From Oceanimonas doudoroffii (GTDB lineage Bacteria > Pseudomonadota > Gammaproteobacteria > Enterobacterales > Aeromonadaceae): a stretch of DNA of 64,000 bases. Numbering within the stretch: the stretch's first letter is position 1; each line of letters opens with the position of its first letter. The stretch covers positions 101,241 to 165,240 of the forward strand of contig NZ_NBIM01000006.1 of the NCBI RefSeq assembly GCF_002242685.1, written 5' to 3'. The translations under genes and the position numbers were made by a program. The notes beneath the pieces were generated by a model. That model was not told the DNA's origin, ran no database searches, and was given only the letters and a program-made list of their open reading frames with translations. Shown here one piece after another: positions 34,309 to 41,701 of the stretch.

Positions 34309-35415
34309 ATGAAACGAACCGGATTCGCCTTTCACGAACATTGCCTGTGGCACGATGCCGGCCCCTGCTCGGTATTTGACCGCCCCGGTGGCTTTGTGCA
34401 GCCTGCCGCTGCCGCCGAACACCCGGAAACCAAGCGCCGGTTGCGCAACCTGCTGGCGGTGAGTGGCCTGCTGGATCAACTGCTTCCGATAAAAGGTGAA
34501 CCCGCAACGCGGGAAGACCTGCTGCGCTTTCATACCCCGCGTTATATTGATGAACTCAATGCAATGAGTGAGCAAGGGTTTGGTGATGCCGGCCAGTATG
34601 CGCCCTTTCGCCAGGATGCCTTTCCCATTGCCTGCCGCTCTGCCGGCCTGGCAATGGCCACGGTGGCGGCGGTACTCAACGGTGAGGTCGACAACGGCTA
34701 TTGCCTGTCACGCCCCCCCGGCCATCACGCCGAGGCGGACAGGGGCATGGGGTTTTGCCTGCTCGGCAATATTCCCATCGCCATTCGGTCGGCACAGGCG
34801 CGGGGCCTGGTGCGCCGGGTCGCGGTGATCGACTGGGACGTGCACCATGGTAACGGCACTCAGCAGGCGTTTTATGAGGATGCAGAGGTGCTGACCATTT
34901 CACTGCATCACGACAATAACTATCCCATCGGCTCGGGCAGCGCGGACGAGCGAGGCCGAGGGGCCGGTTTCGGCTATAACCTCAATGTGCCGCTGCCGGC
35001 CGGATCCGGGATCGGCACCTACTTGGCGGCCATGGATCAACTGGTGATCCCGGCACTGGATCGTTTCAAGCCGGAACTGATCGTGGTGGCCTGCGGTTTT
35101 GATGCCGGCGCCCTGGATCCGCTCGGCTGCATGTTGCTTAATGCCGATGCCTTTGGTCGGCTGACCGAGAAGGTGATGATCGCCGCCGACCGACTGTGCC
35201 GGGGCCGGTTGGTGATGGTGCATGAAGGAGGCTATTCGGAGGGATATGTGCCTTTTTGCGGCCACCGGGTGATCGAAACCCTGAGTCGAAGCGATATTCA
35301 CGTGCCCGATCCGGCGGGAGATGATATTGCCCGCTGGGGCCAGCAGGAATTGCAGCCTCACCAGGCGGTGCTGATTGAACGCCTGCGGCCGTTGCTGAAG
35401 GACATTGGTGCGTGA
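34309..35415 (+). CDS. HDAH-type class II histone-deacetylase family amidohydrolase
   Basis: A 368-residue zinc amidohydrolase. The signature stretches RPPGHHAEADRGMGFC and VIDWDVHHGNGTQ carry the catalytic His-His pair and the Asp/His zinc ligands, the third zinc ligand being the aspartate of VACGFDAGALDPL. The whole protein closely resembles bacterial HDAH (class II), which deacetylates acyl-lysines or acetylpolyamines. The ATG 34309 has AAGGAG upstream. It lies 20 bases after the NhaC carrier, and the neighbouring puu genes favour acetylpolyamine as substrate, which remains inference. Confidence 0.9.
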   Translation: MKRTGFAFHEHCLWHDAGPCSVFDRPGGFVQPAAAAEHPETKRRLRNLLAVSGLLDQLLPIKGEPATREDLLRFHTPRYIDELNAMSEQGFGDAGQYAPFRQDAFPIACRSAGLAMATVAAVLNGEVDNGYCLSRPPGHHAEADRGMGFCLLGNIPIAIRSAQARGLVRRVAVIDWDVHHGNGTQQAFYEDAEVLTISLHHDNNYPIGSGSADERGRGAGFGYNLNVPLPAGSGIGTYLAAMDQLVIPALDRFKPELIVVACGFDAGALDPLGCMLLNADAFGRLTEKVMIAADRLCRGRLVMVHEGGYSEGYVPFCGHRVIETLSRSDIHVPDPAGDDIARWGQQELQPHQAVLIERLRPLLKDIGA

Positions 35416-35421
35416 GTACCT

Positions 35422-35460
35422 GACCCTGATACAGTGCCGTCACTGGTCAGGGTCCTGTTT
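35422..35460 (+). terminator. Compound hairpin after the deacetylase gene
   Basis: GACCCTGA (35422-35429) pairs with TCAGGGTC (35447-35454); an inner CAGTG/CACTG pair prolongs the stem, and CTGTTTG follows. It lies between the deacetylase and the LuxR-type gene. Confidence 0.6.
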
Positions 35461-35462
35461 GA

Positions 35463-36272
35463 ATGTTACATTTTATTCACCGTTTTACGTTTCGGTGGTA
35501 CATGGCGTTCATGCAAAAGGATATTGCGCCCGACTCTCTTGCACCCTTGGCGAAATTACTGTCATCCCTCGATGAAAAAGACTTTCTGCCGCGGCTGCGA
35601 GCCTGCCTTGAAAGCTACTTTCCACATATCGATCTGGTGTTGTGCCGGTTTTACCGTTATCGCGCCCCGGAGATCTTGTTACATAATCTGAACCAGCAGC
35701 AGGAGATGGCGACCCTGCATCCCTACTGTGCCGGCATGTACCAGCTGGACCCCTTTTATCAGCATTGGCTGAACCATGCTGCCGCCGGTGTGTTTCGTCT
35801 GGATGAGATAGCTCCGTCTGAGTTTAGGCGCAGTGAATACTTCCTGACCTATTACACCGGACTGGGGTTGCATGACGAGCTGATGTGCCTGTTTTCATCC
35901 AGCACGAATACCACCCTGGCCTTCTCATTTGGTTTCTACCAGCCGCCGCCTCAGCTGGACGCCCGCCTGCTGAATGAAAAGATGGCTTACCTTTTTCCGT
36001 TATTGCAGGCGCTGCTGGAAAAGCATCACTGGCAGGCGTCGCCTTTATGTCAGGATGATACGGGGGAGTTTCTTGATGAACGCCTGAGCGAGCGGGAGCA
36101 GCAAGTGGCACGGTTGTTTCTGCAAGGGCACAGTGCCGCCGCCATTGCCGAGCAGTTGTGCATCAGTCCTGGTACGGTGAAAAATCACCGCAAGCATATT
36201 TACGGCAAGCTCGCCATCAACAGCCAGGCCGAGCTGTTTCAGCTGTATCTGCGTCAGTTGGGGGTGGAATAA
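35463..36272 (+). CDS. LuxR-type transcriptional regulator
   Basis: A 269-residue protein with a C-terminal LuxR helix-turn-helix (LSEREQQVARLFLQGHSAAA, QLCISPGTVKNHRKHIYGKL). The N-terminal 200 residues (MAFMQKDIAPDSLAPLAKLL, FPHIDLVLCRFYRYRA, FRRSEYFLTYYTGLGLHDEL) do not look like an AHL-binding or receiver domain, and I do not recognise it. ATG 35502 could be the real start, as neither has a strong ribosome site. It sits between the deacetylase and a convergent puuC, ending in a shared bidirectional terminator, so it may govern the polyamine genes. Confidence 0.82.
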   Translation: MLHFIHRFTFRWYMAFMQKDIAPDSLAPLAKLLSSLDEKDFLPRLRACLESYFPHIDLVLCRFYRYRAPEILLHNLNQQQEMATLHPYCAGMYQLDPFYQHWLNHAAAGVFRLDEIAPSEFRRSEYFLTYYTGLGLHDELMCLFSSSTNTTLAFSFGFYQPPPQLDARLLNEKMAYLFPLLQALLEKHHWQASPLCQDDTGEFLDERLSEREQQVARLFLQGHSAAAIAEQLCISPGTVKNHRKHIYGKLAINSQAELFQLYLRQLGVE

Positions 36273-36309
36273 ACACCAAGGGCGCTTTTTGGCGCCCTTG
36301 GTGTTTTTC
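36272..36309. terminator. Bidirectional terminator between convergent genes
   Basis: AACACCAAGGGCGC at 36272-36285 pairs with its complement at 36292-36305 (14-bp stem), with T-runs at the right end and, on the other strand, from the AACACC-side leader. It separates the LuxR-type gene from puuC. Confidence 0.9.
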
Positions 36310-36334
36310 GGCCTGCTGGTGTTTCACACCATCG

Positions 36335-37828
36335 TCAGCCCGCGCCAAACTCTATCCAGGTGGTTTTCAGCTGGCTGTATTCGGCGAGGGAGTGCAGCGA
36401 CTTGTCGCGGCCGTTGCCGGACTGCTTGTAACCGCCAAAGGGCACCGTCATGTCGCCGCCGGCATAGTTGTTGACGAACACCTGGCCCGACTCCAGCCGT
36501 CGGGCCGTGGTCAGGGCGCGATCCAGGTTTTGGGTCCAGACCGCCGCCGCCAGGCCGTAGGGGGAGTCGTTGGCGATGGCCACCGCCTCGTCGGCGCTGT
36601 CAAAGCCGATCACCGCCAGCACCGGGCCAAAGACTTCTTCCCGGGCCAGGGCCATGTTGTTGGTGACGTTATCAAACACCGTGGGGGCAAAATACAGGCC
36701 GCCGTTGATGTTCACCGGCTCGCCGCCGGTACGCAGGCGGGCTCCTTGCTTCAGCGCCGCCGCCACATGGCCGGCAATGCCGTCGAGCTGGGTGGCGTCC
36801 ACAATGGCGCCCATGGCGGAGGCCGGATCCAGGGGGTTGCCGGGTTGCCAGGCGGCGGCGTGGTGCACAATGCGCTCCACCAGCTGGTCTTTAATACTGT
36901 TTTCCACCAGCAGCCGTGAACCGGCGATGCACACCTCGCCCTGGTTGTAGAAAATGGCCTGGGCCGCCTGTTGCGCTACAAAGTCGAGATTACCGGCGTC
37001 GGCAAACACGATATTGGCGCTCTTGCCGCCGCATTCCATAAAGGTGCGCTTTAGGTTGGACTCGCCCGCATACTGGGTCAGCAGTTTGCCCACGCCGGTG
37101 GAGCCGGTAAAGGCCAGGGCATTTACGTCCATGTGCGAGGCCAGGGCCTTGCCCACGGTATGGCCGTAACCGGGCAGAACCTGCAACACGCCGGCGGGCA
37201 GGCCGGCCTCATGGGCCAGGGCCGCCAGCCGCAGCGCGCTGAGCGGGGATTTTTCCGACGGCTTTAATATTACGGTATTGCCGGCGGCCAGCGCCGGGGC
37301 GATTTTCCAGCAGGCCATCATCAGCGGAAAGTTCCAGGGCACGATGGCAGCCACTACTCCCAGGGGTTCCCGGGTCACCAGTCCCAGGCTGCTGGACGCG
37401 GTCGGGGCGATTTCGCCATAGACCTTGTCGATGGCCTCGGCATTCCAGCGCAGGCAGCGCGCCGCCGCGGGCAGATCCACATTCAGGCTGTTGGCGATGG
37501 GCTTACCCATGTCCAGGGTTTCCAGCAGCGCCAGTTCCTCGGCGTGCCTTTCGACCATTTCGGCAAACCGCAGCAGCAGGCGCTTGCGCTCCGCCGGAGC
37601 CAGCCCGGCCCAGTGGGGCAGGGCGGTGCGGGCGTGGGCCACCGCCAGGCTGGCGTCCTGCTTATCACAGCTGGCCACGTCGGCCAGGTGCGCGCCGGTG
37701 GCTGGGTTGTGGCTGGCAAAGTGCTCGCCGGACACGGCCTCGCAGTAACGGCCGTTGATAAAGGCGCGGCCCTCGGGCCGCAGTCCTTCACTCAGGGCTT
37801 GCCAGTGGGCAAGAGCATGTTGCGTCAT
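36335..37828 (-). CDS. puuC: Gamma-glutamyl-aminobutyraldehyde dehydrogenase PuuC
   Basis: A 497-residue NAD(P)-dependent aldehyde dehydrogenase: NWPFN-type motif VPWNFPLMM, LKPSEKSPLSALR, FTGSTGVGK, the catalytic cysteine in NQGEVCIAGSR (about residue 300), LEECGGKSAN-like (MECGGKSAN) and EEVFGPVLAV. PuuC/KauB oxidises gamma-glutamyl-aminobutyraldehyde or 4-aminobutyraldehyde to the acid. AGGAGG precedes the ATG. It lies 10 bases downstream of the aminotransferase gene, so both are one transcript. Confidence 0.9.
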   Translation of the reverse strand: MTQHALAHWQALSEGLRPEGRAFINGRYCEAVSGEHFASHNPATGAHLADVASCDKQDASLAVAHARTALPHWAGLAPAERKRLLLRFAEMVERHAEELALLETLDMGKPIANSLNVDLPAAARCLRWNAEAIDKVYGEIAPTASSSLGLVTREPLGVVAAIVPWNFPLMMACWKIAPALAAGNTVILKPSEKSPLSALRLAALAHEAGLPAGVLQVLPGYGHTVGKALASHMDVNALAFTGSTGVGKLLTQYAGESNLKRTFMECGGKSANIVFADAGNLDFVAQQAAQAIFYNQGEVCIAGSRLLVENSIKDQLVERIVHHAAAWQPGNPLDPASAMGAIVDATQLDGIAGHVAAALKQGARLRTGGEPVNINGGLYFAPTVFDNVTNNMALAREEVFGPVLAVIGFDSADEAVAIANDSPYGLAAAVWTQNLDRALTTARRLESGQVFVNNYAGGDMTVPFGGYKQSGNGRDKSLHSLAEYSQLKTTWIEFGAG

Positions 37829-37838
37829 GACAGCCTCC

Positions 37839-39200
37839 TCAGCTCATGATGCCCAGCTGGCGGGCGGTGGCGTCCAGGCTCTCCCGGGCCAGGCGCACCA
37901 GCTCGTCGATCTCGGCCTTGGTAATCACCAGGGGGGGTGACACCACCATGGTCTCGCCCACGGAACGCATTACTATGCCGGTGTTAAAGCAGTTGTCCCG
38001 GCAGCGGCCGCCGATGCCCGGCTCAAAGCGGGCCAGGGTGGTCTTGTCGGCCACCAGCTCAAGGGCACCCAGCAATCCCAGGCTGCGGGCTTCGCCCACC
38101 AGGGGATGATCCGCCAGGCTGGCCCAGCGCTCGGCAAAGTAGGGCGCGGCCACCTCGCGCACGTGCTCCAGCACGCCATCTTCTTCCATCAGCTCCAGGT
38201 TGCGCAGGGCCACGGCGGCACAGGCCGGGTGACCGGAGTAGGTAAAGCCGTGGTAGAACTCACCGCCCTGCTCGATCAGGGTGTCGGCCACCCGGTCGCC
38301 CACCAGTACGCCGCCGATGGGCAGATAGCCGGACGACAGTCCCTTGGCGATGGGCATCAGATCGGGCTTGATGTTGAAATGCTGGCTGCCGAACCACTGT
38401 CCCAACCGGCCAAAGCCGCAGATCACCTCGTCGGCAATCAGCAGAATGCCGTAGTGATCGCAGATGCGCTGAATTTCGGGCCAGTAGCTCTCGGGGGGAA
38501 TGATCACGCCGCCGGCACCCTGAACCGGTTCGGCGATAAAGGCCGCGACCCGCTCCACGCCCAGCTCCTTGATTTTCTGCTCCAGGGAGCGTGCCGCCAG
38601 CAGGCCGAATGCTTCCGGGCTCATTTCCTGACCTTCCCCAAACCAGTAGGGCTGGGCGATGTGTTCCACATCCGCCAGCATGGGGCCGCCCTGTTCATGC
38701 ATGGGGGCCATACCGCCCAGGCTGGCACCGGCCACGGTGGAGCCGTGATAGCCGTTGCGTCGGCCGATGATCACGGTTTTTTCCGGCTGGCCCTTGAGCT
38801 GCCAGTAGCGGCGCACCATGCGCACGACCGTATCGTTGGACTCGGAGCCGGAGCCGGTGAAGAACACGTGATTGATGTGCTCGGGGGCCAGCTCGGTGAG
38901 CTTTTTGGCCAGTTTGATCGCCGGCGGATGGGCGGTCTTGAAGAAGTTGTTGTAGTAGGGCAACTCGGTCATCTGGGCGGTGGCGGCCTCCACCAGCTCT
39001 TGGCGGCCATAGCCCAGGTTCACGCACCACAGGCCGGCCATGGCATCGAGAATGCGGTTGCCTTCTGAATCAACAATATAGATGCCTTCTGCGCCGGTGA
39101 TGATGCGGCTGTTGCTGCCCAGATCCTTGGTGTCGGTAAAGGGGTGCAGGTGGTGCTGGCCGTCCTGTTCGCGCAGCGCTTGGGTGTTGTATTGGTGCAT
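37839..39200 (-). CDS. spuC: Putrescine aminotransferase SpuC-like
   Basis: A 453-residue class III PLP aminotransferase: MAGLWCVNLGYGRQELVEAA, FFTGSGSESNDTVVRMVR, NGYHGSTVAGASLGG, the PLP-binding lysine in PIAKGLSSGYLPIGG and GFTYSGHPACAAVAL. SpuC transfers the amino group of putrescine to pyruvate, giving 4-aminobutyraldehyde. The start ATG 39200 (MHQYNTQAL) has AAGGA eight bases upstream, so the reading frame beginning at 39254 is too long. It is upstream of puuC in one transcript. Confidence 0.9.
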   Translation of the reverse strand: MHQYNTQALREQDGQHHLHPFTDTKDLGSNSRIITGAEGIYIVDSEGNRILDAMAGLWCVNLGYGRQELVEAATAQMTELPYYNNFFKTAHPPAIKLAKKLTELAPEHINHVFFTGSGSESNDTVVRMVRRYWQLKGQPEKTVIIGRRNGYHGSTVAGASLGGMAPMHEQGGPMLADVEHIAQPYWFGEGQEMSPEAFGLLAARSLEQKIKELGVERVAAFIAEPVQGAGGVIIPPESYWPEIQRICDHYGILLIADEVICGFGRLGQWFGSQHFNIKPDLMPIAKGLSSGYLPIGGVLVGDRVADTLIEQGGEFYHGFTYSGHPACAAVALRNLELMEEDGVLEHVREVAAPYFAERWASLADHPLVGEARSLGLLGALELVADKTTLARFEPGIGGRCRDNCFNTGIVMRSVGETMVVSPPLVITKAEIDELVRLARESLDATARQLGIMS

Positions 39201-39287
39201 GATGGTGTCCTTTTTCTTCATGTATATGTCGGGGTCAGGCCATGACTTCGGCAACGGCCTGTCCCCCTCTTGTTTGAATGAGCTTTT

Positions 39288-40049
39288 TTAAGCCTTGATG
39301 CTGTCCCGGTAGTGGGCACAGGCGGTGCCAAAGGCGGTAAAGATGGCGGCGTAGAGTGGGTGCTCGTCGGTGCGCCATTCCGGGTGCCACTGCACGCCCA
39401 GGGCAAAGGGCAGGGTGGGATCGCTGATGGCTTCCACCAGGCCGTCCGGTGCCAGGGCCTCGGCCAGCAGACCCTCGCCGAGGCGGTCGATGCCCTGCTG
39501 GTGCAGCGAGTTCACCTCGAAATTCAGCTCGCCGGTGAGCCGGTGCAGCAGGCCGTCCGGGTTCAGGCTGAGGGCATGGGCCGGCTCGTAGTGGCTGTTG
39601 ACCCCGTCGGTGTTCGGCTCACGATGATCCATCAGGCCGGGCAACACCTGCAGCGGCTGGCGCAGGCTGCCGCCCCAGGCCACGTTCATTTCCTGCAGGC
39701 CACGGCAGATCCCCAGCAGTGGCAGTTGCAGCTTGCGGGCAGTGCGGATCAGTGACAGAGCGGATCCGTCCCGATCCGGATCCAGCCGACAGTCGGGATG
39801 ATCCCGATCGGGAGCATAATGACGCGGATCCACATTGCTGTAGCTGCCGGTGAGGCAGAGGCCGTCGAGCCGCTCAAGGATCCCTTCATTCAGGCCTTCG
39901 GCCAGGGCAGGTAGCAGCACGACCTCCACGTTGGCCGAGTGGCGCAGGGCGTCCACGTACTTGTTGACCACCATATGGCAATGGTGCCCTTCAATCTGTC
40001 GCTGACAGGCGGTAACGCCGATCAGGGGTTTGTGCATTATTCTTTCCAT
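39288..40049 (-). CDS. puuD: Gamma-glutamyl-GABA hydrolase PuuD
   Basis: A 253-residue class I glutamine-amidotransferase-like hydrolase (peptidase C26). The catalytic Cys115 lies in LLGICRGLQE and His222 in GVQWHPEW. It frees GABA from gamma-glutamyl-GABA in the glutamylated putrescine pathway. ATG 40049 has AGGTG five bases upstream, and ATG 40037 is a possible alternative. It is divergent from puuA and heads a leftward run of puuD, spuC and puuC, although 87 bases separate it from spuC. Confidence 0.9.
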   Translation of the reverse strand: MERIMHKPLIGVTACQRQIEGHHCHMVVNKYVDALRHSANVEVVLLPALAEGLNEGILERLDGLCLTGSYSNVDPRHYAPDRDHPDCRLDPDRDGSALSLIRTARKLQLPLLGICRGLQEMNVAWGGSLRQPLQVLPGLMDHREPNTDGVNSHYEPAHALSLNPDGLLHRLTGELNFEVNSLHQQGIDRLGEGLLAEALAPDGLVEAISDPTLPFALGVQWHPEWRTDEHPLYAAIFTAFGTACAHYRDSIKA

Positions 40050-40313
40050 GGTCTCACCTGCTCAAACCGTTTGGTTTATATAATCAACGGTCGGTATCGC
40101 CGTTCCAGTTACTGCATGGAAGCATGTCATTTGCGCAGAATCCAGTGAAAAAGCCTTGTTTATAGCCGGTGTAGTTTAATTTATGTGACGAAGTTAACTA
40201 TTTTTCACAGAGTGTTAACTTTTGGTGTTGATGAGTGATTGCCTTAGTTTGTTCATTATCCTATAACATTTGTCATTCTGTTATGGTTATTAAAACGCAA
40301 CATGGAGGTCACC
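40050..40313. promoter_or_regulatory. Divergent puuD/puuA promoter region
   Basis: This AT-rich 264-base gap serves two divergent genes. It includes a PuuR-box match at 40250-40264 and an inverted repeat formed by AAGTTAAC (40191-40198) and GTTAACTT (40214-40221), which could be a further operator. The ribosome site GGAGG of puuA lies at the right end (40304-40308). Confidence 0.6.
40250..40264 (-). promoter_or_regulatory. PuuR-box-like operator
   Basis: Read on the minus strand the site is ATAGGATAATGAACA, which matches the E. coli PuuR box AAAATATAATGAACA at 12 of 15 positions, including the last ten in a row. It is 50 bases upstream of puuA, and a PuuR-like regulator is encoded at 29.6 kb. 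Confidence 0.7.
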
Positions 40314-41687
40314 ATGAGTGACAGGGGCATGCAAGAGGCCCGGGAGTTTCTGGAGCGAAACCCGGATATCAATTCCATCGATCTCATGATCGGTGACATC
40401 AACGGGGTGATCCGCGGCAAGCGCATTCCCAGAGACAGCCTGCTCAAGGCCTATGAAGAGGGGGTCTGCCTGCCGGCCTCGCTGTTTGCCCTCGACATTA
40501 ACGGCAACACCATTGAGGAAACCGGACTGGGGCTGGATCAGGGCGAGGGCGATCGGCTGTGCTTTCCGGTGCCCGGCACCCTGAGTCGGGTTCCCTGGCA
40601 GGACAGGCCCTGCGCCCAGGTGCTGATGAGCATGTATGAAAATGATCACAGCCCCTTTGTGTACGATCCCCGCCATGTGCTGCAGCGGGTGCTGGATCGT
40701 TTTGCCGATCTTGGGCTGACGCCTGTGGTGGCGGTGGAAACCGAGTTTTATGTGATCGATCGGGAACGGGACGACGAGCACCAGCTACAGCCGCCGGTGT
40801 CGCCGGTAAGCGGCAAGCGGGATCGTCAGTGCCAGGTCTATTCACTGTCGGATCTCGATGACTATTGCGACTTTATCGAGAGCATTCAGCACGCGGCCAT
40901 GATCCAGAACCTGCCGGTGGACACCGCCATTGCCGAGTGCGCCCCGGGCCAGTTTGAGATCAACCTTAAGCACAGGCCGGATGCCATGCAGGCCTGCGAC
41001 GAAGCGGTGTTGCTCAAGCGATTGATCAAGGGAGTGGCGGCTCGCCACAGCATGGAAGCCACCTTTATGGCCAAGCCCTACAATCAGGAGGCGGGCAGCG
41101 GCACCCATATTCATGTGAGCCTGGTGGACAATGAGGGCAATAACCGCTTCTGCAGTAAAGACGACCACCCCCTCGGCAGTGAGCTGCTGCAGCAGGCGGT
41201 GGCCGGCGTACTGGCACTGATGCCCGAGTCCATGGTGGTGTTTGCGCCCAACGCCAACAGCTATCGTCGCTTTCAGCCCGGCTATTACGTGCCCATGAGC
41301 CAGACCTGGGGCGCCGACAACCGTACCGTGGCGGTGCGCGTGCCCGGTGGTAATCCCGCCGCCCGCCGCCTGGAGCATCGCGTGGCCGGTGCCGACGCCA
41401 ATCCCTACCTGCTGGTGGCCAGCATTCTTGCCGGCATTCACCATGGCCTGACCCAGCAACTGAAGCCCTTTGAGCCGGTGACCGGCAACGCCTACGCCAG
41501 TCATCCCCCCAGCCTGCCCAACAGCTGGATCCAGGCGCTGGATCAATGGCAGCGCAATGAGATCCTGCCGGAATACCTGGGCCAGGAGTTCTGCCGGGTA
41601 TACCACGCCAACCGCTACGGCGAGCGGCAACTGTTTATGCGCCACGTCAGCTCTCAGGAGTATGACTGGTATCTGCGTTCGGTCTGA
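40314..41687 (+). CDS. puuA: Gamma-glutamylputrescine synthetase PuuA (glutamine synthetase-like)
   Basis: A 457-residue glutamine-synthetase-fold ligase: IDLMIGDINGVIRGKRIP, VAVETEFYVID, GQFEINLKH, ATFMAKPYNQEAGSGTHIHVS in parts (MAKPYNQEAGSGTHIH), NSYRRFQPGYY and the final LEHRVAGADANPYL. PuuA condenses putrescine with glutamate using ATP. I use ATG 40314 because GGAGG sits five bases before it; the earlier ATG 40302 contains that ribosome site. It is followed 14 bases later by an NhaC-type carrier, so they are likely co-transcribed. Confidence 0.93.
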   Translation: MSDRGMQEAREFLERNPDINSIDLMIGDINGVIRGKRIPRDSLLKAYEEGVCLPASLFALDINGNTIEETGLGLDQGEGDRLCFPVPGTLSRVPWQDRPCAQVLMSMYENDHSPFVYDPRHVLQRVLDRFADLGLTPVVAVETEFYVIDRERDDEHQLQPPVSPVSGKRDRQCQVYSLSDLDDYCDFIESIQHAAMIQNLPVDTAIAECAPGQFEINLKHRPDAMQACDEAVLLKRLIKGVAARHSMEATFMAKPYNQEAGSGTHIHVSLVDNEGNNRFCSKDDHPLGSELLQQAVAGVLALMPESMVVFAPNANSYRRFQPGYYVPMSQTWGADNRTVAVRVPGGNPAARRLEHRVAGADANPYLLVASILAGIHHGLTQQLKPFEPVTGNAYASHPPSLPNSWIQALDQWQRNEILPEYLGQEFCRVYHANRYGERQLFMRHVSSQEYDWYLRSV

Positions 41688-41701
41688 CAGGAGACGGTTC
41701 C

